A stretch of 47,774 nt of DNA, taken from assembly GCA_016795245.1 (NCBI GenBank), contig JAEUIA010000089.1, forward strand, positions 1-47,774. The letters are read 5' to 3'. The stretch comes from Planctomycetota bacterium (GTDB taxonomy: Bacteria > Planctomycetota > UBA1135 > GCA-002686595). The notes beneath the pieces are model-generated. The model saw nothing but the letters and a program-made list of their open reading frames with translations, was not told where the DNA came from and did no database searches. Of this stretch, positions 43,971 through 47,774 are shown in pieces (the first letter of the stretch is position 1; each line of letters opens with the position of its first letter). Position numbers and translations under genes: made by a program.

Positions 43971-44502
43971 GTTTCGACCCGGCCTGCTTGCGCCTCATCG
44001 CGCTGACAGCAGCCAGCGTCCGCTCGACCTGGGCCTCGTGCAGACGATCGTGCCCCGCATTGCGCGTCACGATCGTGCGCAACGATTCCTCGCCGCGCTC
44101 GGCGTGCAAGCCGATGCGATCGAATGCCGCCGCATCGAGTCGTCCCACGAGTTCGTTGTTGGCCTTGCGCACGCTGGCGTAGGACTGAAACAACTCCTTG
44201 GTGGTGGCACGCTCGATGCCCAGTCGTGTGACGAACAAGTCCTGGTCGTAGCCGCCCAGCACCGGACGATCGAGCGCCGCGACGAAGCGCAAGCGACACC
44301 CGTACACGACCTCGTGGTCGGCGAGATGTCCGATCACTTCCTTGACCGACCACTTGCCGCGCCCCGGGCGCGTCGCGAGCTCCTTCTCGGAGCGGCCTTT
44401 CAAGAGCTTCTTCAAGCGCAGCGGCGCCTGCTTCTGGATGACGAGCGGATCCTCGCCGCCCAACGCGGCCAGGTACTCGGCGGGAATGTTGGACTTTGCC
44501 AT
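43963..44502 (-). CDS. DinB-family four-helix protein
   Basis: This 179-residue helical protein of the DinB/YfiT fold has WSVKEVIGHLADHE with a metal-type His, then an RLGIERATTKELFQSYASVR helix. It ends with NAGHDRLHEAQVERTL, carrying the H-x3-H pair. Family members are metal-binding and include thiol-transferase-like enzymes (bacillithiol or mycothiol type); the substrate here is unknown. Its ATG overlaps the stop of the M64 peptidase gene (ATGA), so it is the second gene of that unit. Confidence 0.82.
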   Translation of the reverse strand: MAKSNIPAEYLAALGGEDPLVIQKQAPLRLKKLLKGRSEKELATRPGRGKWSVKEVIGHLADHEVVYGCRLRFVAALDRPVLGGYDQDLFVTRLGIERATTKELFQSYASVRKANNELVGRLDAAAFDRIGLHAERGEESLRTIVTRNAGHDRLHEAQVERTLAAVSAMRRKQAGSKRR

Positions 44503-45899
44503 CAGCGCGAATACCGATCGATCGCGGCCTCGATGGCACGCGTGCAGACACGACAGAAGTTCGTCGGATTGCGTGTGAACATGATGCAGTCGAGTTCCGG
44601 ACGGTAGAGGCCCTTGGCTTCGTACATCGCACCTTCGAAGGCGCCCAGCTTGCCGTAGTTCGGTTCCTTCGTGAGCAACTCGGTGCTCATGACCTTCACC
44701 TCGCGCATCAGTGCTTCCGTGGCTTCCTCGCTCGCCTGTTCGTCGATCAGCTTCTTGCGTTTCGCCTGGTAGGCGAGATCCATCTCGTCGTAGGCCTTCT
44801 GCCCCCATTGCGTGGGGAGATCCGTCCACGCCGTCATCAAATCGCGCCACTTGAGCTGCTCGGGATCGAGCAGCGCGGTCACGTTCGGTTCCCACGGCTC
44901 GACGCCGGGCTTGCTGAACGACTCGTACGCGACTTGCGACGTGTAGTACTCGTCCGCCAGTCCGGCGAAACTGTGCCCGAATTCGTGCACGAACACGTAG
45001 GCCGCGGGCTCCGTGTCGGCCGTCACCGTCGACCACAAGTTGAAGATGCCGCCGCCGCCGTACTTACGCTCGTTGGCGAGCATGATCAGCGTATCGTACG
45101 GCGCTTGCGCGGCGATCTCGCGCAGGTTGACGTCGTCAAAGGTGAGCACGTAGCGGTCGCTGTCGAACGCGTTGAACGAACAGCCGAAAGCCGAGTCGCG
45201 GAACACGCCCTTGCGCGGGTTGCTGATCCCCGCCTCCGGAGAGGCGACGAACAAACCGCGCACGTTGAAGTCGGCCTTGCGAGCCAGGAAGGGTTCCGTC
45301 GCGAACATGACGGCGACCAGACGCTTGAGGTCGGCTTCGAACTTCGCGCGATCTGACTCGCGGTAGCCTTCGGCCAGCACCAGGAGGTCGACCTTGGTCG
45401 CAGGTGCGCCGTGCTCGAACACGGGGATGATCGTTCCGCGCGGCGTGATCGGCGCGCGGTCGACGAAGCGGCTCGTCGGGTCGATCGCAGACGTGAAGAT
45501 CGGCTTGAACGTGTTGTCGTCGCCGCGCTTCGACAGGCGCAGCACGACCTTCGTGCGCGGCTCGGGAAAGCGCTGCGATTCCTGGAATGCGCGCCGTAGC
45601 GTCTCGGCTTCGCCGGTCGACTCCCACTCGCCGTAGATGCTCGCGAACGGGCGCGACCACAGGACCTTGGCTTGTTTCTCGTCGAGGACTTCGAACAGGT
45701 ACTTCCCCAGACCGGAATCGTCGACGAGGCGCGTCCGGCTTTCGGGCCATTCGCCCTCGAGGCGCAACTTGCCGTAGGCGATGTGCTCTTCCGTGGCGGT
45801 TCCCGTGTGCACGTAGTCGAAACGCAGCGAACGGCCGGTGAATTGCTTGTCGAAACTCTCGGAAGCGACCGAGAACAGCAAGGTAGCGAGGAGGATCAT
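44502..45899 (-). CDS. M64-family (IgA peptidase-like) metallopeptidase, exported
   Basis: This 465-residue protein has a signal peptide (MILLATLLFSVASES). An N-terminal beta domain (about 20-170, YGKLRLEGEWPES) is followed by a metallopeptidase domain. The zinc motif is H305-E306-xx-H309 in VHEFGHSFAGLADEYY, with the downstream acidic ligand in LADEY as in M64 peptidases. VDLLVLAEGYRESDRAKFEADL and GCSFNAFDSDRYVLTFDD are further family blocks. The C-terminal FCRVCTRAIE ends the catalytic domain. A secreted protease role is likely; substrates are unknown. It is coupled to DinB and divergent from the zinc-ribbon/DUF2500-like gene (92 nt apart). Confidence 0.88.
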   Translation of the reverse strand: MILLATLLFSVASESFDKQFTGRSLRFDYVHTGTATEEHIAYGKLRLEGEWPESRTRLVDDSGLGKYLFEVLDEKQAKVLWSRPFASIYGEWESTGEAETLRRAFQESQRFPEPRTKVVLRLSKRGDDNTFKPIFTSAIDPTSRFVDRAPITPRGTIIPVFEHGAPATKVDLLVLAEGYRESDRAKFEADLKRLVAVMFATEPFLARKADFNVRGLFVASPEAGISNPRKGVFRDSAFGCSFNAFDSDRYVLTFDDVNLREIAAQAPYDTLIMLANERKYGGGGIFNLWSTVTADTEPAAYVFVHEFGHSFAGLADEYYTSQVAYESFSKPGVEPWEPNVTALLDPEQLKWRDLMTAWTDLPTQWGQKAYDEMDLAYQAKRKKLIDEQASEEATEALMREVKVMSTELLTKEPNYGKLGAFEGAMYEAKGLYRPELDCIMFTRNPTNFCRVCTRAIEAAIDRYSR

Positions 45900-45991
45900 G
45901 AGCGCGACGCTACTGCCGGGCGCGAAACCTGGCAACGACACACTGCGACCTTTGCAGAGCGTGTACCACCGCGCAAGAATGGGCGTGCCCC

Positions 45992-46609
45992 ATGACTGCC
46001 TATGCAACGAACTGCCCACACTGCGGCGCGCGCGCCAAGGAAGTCGGCCCGTACTGTGCCTTCTGCGGCTCGCTCCTGCCGCGCGTCGAGCCGCAAGTGC
46101 CGGCGGTTGCTCACCCTCTGAGTGCTGCGCAGCGCTTCGAGCGTCTCGAGCAGCACGCGTCGTTTCCCGAACTCCTGAAGCAGCGCCCGTCGGCGAGCGG
46201 GCCTATCGCATCCGGCGTGTTCGGCAGCATCTTCTTGTTGGGATTCGTCGTCCTTGCCGGGGTGATGGTCGCGCTGTTCCGACCTGCCGGTGCTCTGATC
46301 CTGTTCCCGATCGTGATCGGGCTGGTTGGTCTGGTCATGTTGGTCCGCGTGTTCGGCAAGACGGCGGAGTTGGCGACCGCTGAATTGATTGCGCGTTCCG
46401 CGCTCATCGCGGGCGAGCGCACGGAGACCAGCGGGGGCGGTGACGGACCAACCACCACGCGCTACTTCGTGACGCTCGAGGACAGCGAGGGCGCACGATC
46501 GGAATTCGAGGCATCCGGCAACGTCGCCGGGCGCGTCACCCAAGGCGACATCGGCGTCGCCTACATCAAGGCCGATCGCCTGATCGAATTCAAGCGCGTG
46601 CAGGTCTGA
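45992..46609 (+). CDS. Zinc-ribbon membrane protein with DUF2500-like domain
   Basis: This is a 205-residue protein. An N-terminal zinc ribbon has C8, C11, C22 and C25 (CPHCGARAKEVGPYCAFCG). Two membrane segments lie at about residues 75-95 and 98-120 (SIFLLGFVVLAGVMVALF and ILFPIVIGLVGLVMLV). The C-terminal soluble domain RYFVTLEDSEGARSEFEA...VTQGDIGVAYIKADRLIEF follows the DUF2500 pattern. The function is unknown. The gene is convergent with apaG, with 12 nt between the stops. Confidence 0.72.
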   Translation: MTAYATNCPHCGARAKEVGPYCAFCGSLLPRVEPQVPAVAHPLSAAQRFERLEQHASFPELLKQRPSASGPIASGVFGSIFLLGFVVLAGVMVALFRPAGALILFPIVIGLVGLVMLVRVFGKTAELATAELIARSALIAGERTETSGGGDGPTTTRYFVTLEDSEGARSEFEASGNVAGRVTQGDIGVAYIKADRLIEFKRVQV

Positions 46610-46621
46610 GCCTGGCGCGCC

Positions 46622-47038
46622 TCACTTCGACGACGGCGTGCCGGCTTTGTTTGTAGTCGGCGCCAGGAAGAAGCGTCCGATCGCGACATCGAACTTCGTG
46701 CCGTCTTCGCGTTCGAACGTGTACGTGCCTTCCATCGTCCCCCACGTCGTGCGCAACGGGCAATTCGACTTGTACTCGTGCGATTCGCCCGGAGCGAGGT
46801 CGGGGTGCTTGCCGACGACGCCCGGACCGCGCACTTCCTCGCGCTGGTTGTTCGCGTCGAGGATGATCCAGTGCCGCGAGCGCAGCTTCGCGCGCGTCGT
46901 GCCCTCGTTCGTGATCCGGATGCGGTACTCGAACAGGTACTGGCGGTTGTCGGGCTGCGAGTCGTCGGCGTTGTAGCGCGCGGCGGCCTGCACGCGGATG
47001 CCGTGCGTGAGCGTGTTGGAATTGGGAGAGTCGGACAC
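46622..47038 (-). CDS. apaG: ApaG domain protein
   Basis: This 138-residue protein is a single ApaG (FN3-like beta-sandwich) domain. Conserved blocks are GIRVQAAARYN, YRIRITNEG, RHWIILDANN, VRGPGVVGKHPDLAPGE and GTMEGTYTFEREDG. ApaG-like domains bind nucleotide or phosphate groups; the bacterial gene is linked to Co/Mg homeostasis phenotypes, but the biochemical role is unclear. GTG at 47038 is chosen because GGAG lies 8 nt upstream and the length then fits the family (about 125). A longer frame to 47122 would overlap the control region of the divergent selenoprotein gene. Confidence 0.9.
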   Translation of the reverse strand: MSDSPNSNTLTHGIRVQAAARYNADDSQPDNRQYLFEYRIRITNEGTTRAKLRSRHWIILDANNQREEVRGPGVVGKHPDLAPGESHEYKSNCPLRTTWGTMEGTYTFEREDGTKFDVAIGRFFLAPTTNKAGTPSSK

Positions 47039-47117
47039 GAGAGGAACTCCGTTCGGGCCGAACAGGATACGGAGTCGGCCGTTCGGACTGCAAATCGGCC
47101 CCGTGCGGAAGATCGCG

Positions 47118-47123
47118 TACACT
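47118..47123 (+). promoter_or_regulatory. Candidate -10 box (TACACT) for the selenoprotein gene
   Basis: TACACT, identical to the lgt box, lies 7 nt before the ATG at 47131. It supports that ATG as the true start of a gene that reads through the TGA. Confidence 0.45.
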
Positions 47124-47130
47124 GCCCAGG

Positions 47131-47484
47131 ATGGAAATCGACGGCGGAATGAACGTGGTGGCCGAGGGCGGCCTGGATCACCTGCGGCGCGTGCAGAAAA
47201 CGCTGAGCGCGGAAGGCATCGCGAGCGAGATCCGCTCGCCCCCGCCCAAATTCTGCAGTTCTTGAGGCACCAAATTGTGGCTCGCGGTCGCGGGCCCGGA
47301 TGCGAAGGGCGCGACGGCGATCCTCGAGGCCGAATACCTCTCCGAACTGGACGAGGTCGGCCGGCGCGCAGCGACCGTCGTGATCGACGTGACGGCGCCG
47401 ACGCGCCAATGCCCGGCGTGCCTCGCCGAGTACGCGGCGGGACCGATCAAGTGCCCCGAGTGCGGACTCTTCATCGGCGCCTAG
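47131..47484 (+). CDS. Probable selenoprotein: DUF2007-like domain with CSSU motif and C-terminal zinc ribbon
   Basis: The gene encodes 117 residues if the TGA at 47263-47265 is read as selenocysteine (U45). The first 44 codons (MNVVAEGGLDHLRRVQKTL..., ending KFCSS) and the 72 after the TGA (GTKLWLAVAGPDAKGATAILEAEYL...) are in one frame and read as one domain. The pattern resembles DUF2007 (putative signal-transducing), where an AGI strand is followed by an LxVxxxDAxxAxAILE helix. The C-terminus is a CPAC-x10-CPEC zinc ribbon. The putative active site is C42-S-S-U45, a CxxU redox or metal motif. A SECIS-like hairpin follows the TGA. Alternatives are a nonsense mutation of a Cys codon, or two short genes, with the second starting at the TTG at 47275. 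The first reading fits best. Divergent from apaG. Confidence 0.7.
47279..47296 (+). promoter_or_regulatory. Putative bacterial SECIS element
   Basis: GGCUCGC and GCGGGCC form a perfect 7-bp stem (one G-U pair) around the loop GGUC (47286-47289). The loop begins 20 nt after the TGA at 47263. Bacterial SECIS elements lie inside the coding region just after UGA, with a small apical loop carrying G and U, as in E. coli fdhF (loop AGGUCU, 18 nt between UGA and GGUC). The stem here is fully within the reading frame. Confidence 0.65.
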
Positions 47485-47706
47485 CGCTGCACGAGATTGC
47501 CCACACCCATCAGCAACACCCCGGCGCAAACTTCGGCGCACACCCGTTGCGCGCTCGACACCGATTCCAAGTCCCCACCCCGCAACGCTTCACCACCGAC
47601 ACCGAACCGCGCCCCGCAACGCTTCGCGACCGACACCAAACTCACCCCACCTCACCCCACCCCATTGTTGACCTCCTGGTTCGCGATTTTTCCAGTGGCG
47701 TTCGTC
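47485..47706. other. Gene-free stretch with imperfect tandem repeats
   Basis: No coding region is supported. A unit of about 29 bases beginning CCCGCAACGCTTC and containing ACCGACACC occurs at 47579 and 47613 (34-nt period, a few differences). It is followed by a 10-mer CTCACCCCAC in two tandem copies at 47641-47660. Confidence 0.5.
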
Positions 47707-47774
47707 CGAGTTTGACCGTACCGAGCCAGGCTCGTGTGGTGCATCTTCGCCGGCGTAGAGCCGCGCGCCGGCGC
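47707..47774 (+). repeat. Dispersed repeat element cut by the window end
   Basis: CGAGTTTGACCGTACC (47707-47722) is identical to 24657-24672. The next 31 bases match that copy at about 21 positions, and GTAGAGCCG near the end also occurs just past the large palindrome at 34279-34287. GCCGGCG (47749-47755) and CGCCGGC (47767-47773) form an inverted repeat. The element probably continues as a hairpin beyond the window. Confidence 0.6.

Noticed and set aside
46611..46622. GGCGCGCC palindrome between the convergent DUF2500-like and apaG genes as a terminator
   Set aside because: Only 8 bp with no loop; too short to call a hairpin.
47263..47265. TGA read as Trp or Gly through an alternative genetic code
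   Set aside because: Many genes in the window end normally with TGA, including the coupled ATGA pairs.
47275..47484. Separate 69-residue gene starting at TTG after the TGA
   Set aside because: It would begin mid-domain with a rare start and no ribosome site. The upstream frame with its own promoter-like box joins it smoothly.

Overview
The window is high-GC bacterial chromosome (about two thirds G+C by eye, not computed). It holds about 36 protein genes and no rRNA, tRNA, CRISPR array or prophage. The gene mix suggests a large-genome planctomycete or relative. It includes secreted FG-GAP, LamG/PKD and beta-propeller proteins with short signal peptides, a TMTC-like membrane mannosyltransferase with TPRs, futalosine-route menaquinone genes (mqnC, mqnE, mqnA), a DNA topoisomerase VI pair and a Pus10-type pseudouridine synthase. 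Topo VI and Pus10 are archaeal/eukaryotic hallmarks and rare in bacteria. The taxon is inferred from content, not from a marker gene.

Layout. 0-5.4 kb: M3 peptidase and Cys/Met-metabolism PLP enzyme (minus strand, overlapping), divergent from a FabZ-like dehydratase and an M14 carboxypeptidase. 5.4-8.1 kb: an intact REP-associated (Y1/HUH) transposase, a frameshifted FG-GAP gene and a repeat-bearing gene-free stretch. 8.1-12.5 kb: pus10, lgt with an overlapping RNase HII-like gene, and an FAD oxidoreductase. 12.5-13.3 kb: gene-free. 13.3-17.5 kb: a lipoprotein with two seven-bladed propellers, and gamma-glutamyltransferase. 17.5-22.1 kb (minus): thioredoxin-fold protein lacking CxxC, glycyl-tRNA synthetase, TMTC-like protein. 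22.2-24.6 kb: mqnC-mqnE. 24.7 kb: inverted-repeat element. 24.8-32.2 kb: phosphoesterase, Spy-like protein, M1 peptidase, LamG/sorbosone-dehydrogenase/PKD protein and HDOD protein. 32.2-33.9 kb: two RNA-modification genes. 33.9-34.3 kb: a 379-bp near-perfect palindrome. 34.3-37.4 kb: AIM24, TerB-like and SGNH-like genes. 37.7-44 kb: mqnA, a small zinc-ribbon protein, top6B, a secreted repeat protein, top6A. 44-47.5 kb: DinB, M64 peptidase, zinc-ribbon/DUF2500-like, apaG and a probable selenoprotein. The window ends inside another dispersed repeat.

The strongest unusual item is at 47131-47484. A short gene is interrupted by an in-frame TGA, followed 20 nt later by a perfect 7-bp hairpin with a GGUC loop, the layout of a bacterial SECIS. 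The reading frame continues to a C-terminal zinc ribbon. The best reading is a selenoprotein with a CSSU motif in a DUF2007-like domain.

A second theme is a dispersed repeat family. The palindromes at 24.7 and 34.0 kb share an inner core, with a related fragment at the window start; the repeat at the window end matches the flank of the 24.7 kb copy. Separately, an 18-bp repeat occurs four times, one copy just upstream of the transposase. A third theme is promoter layout: at least five genes have a TAnnnT box only 6-8 nt before the start codon, which suggests leaderless transcripts.
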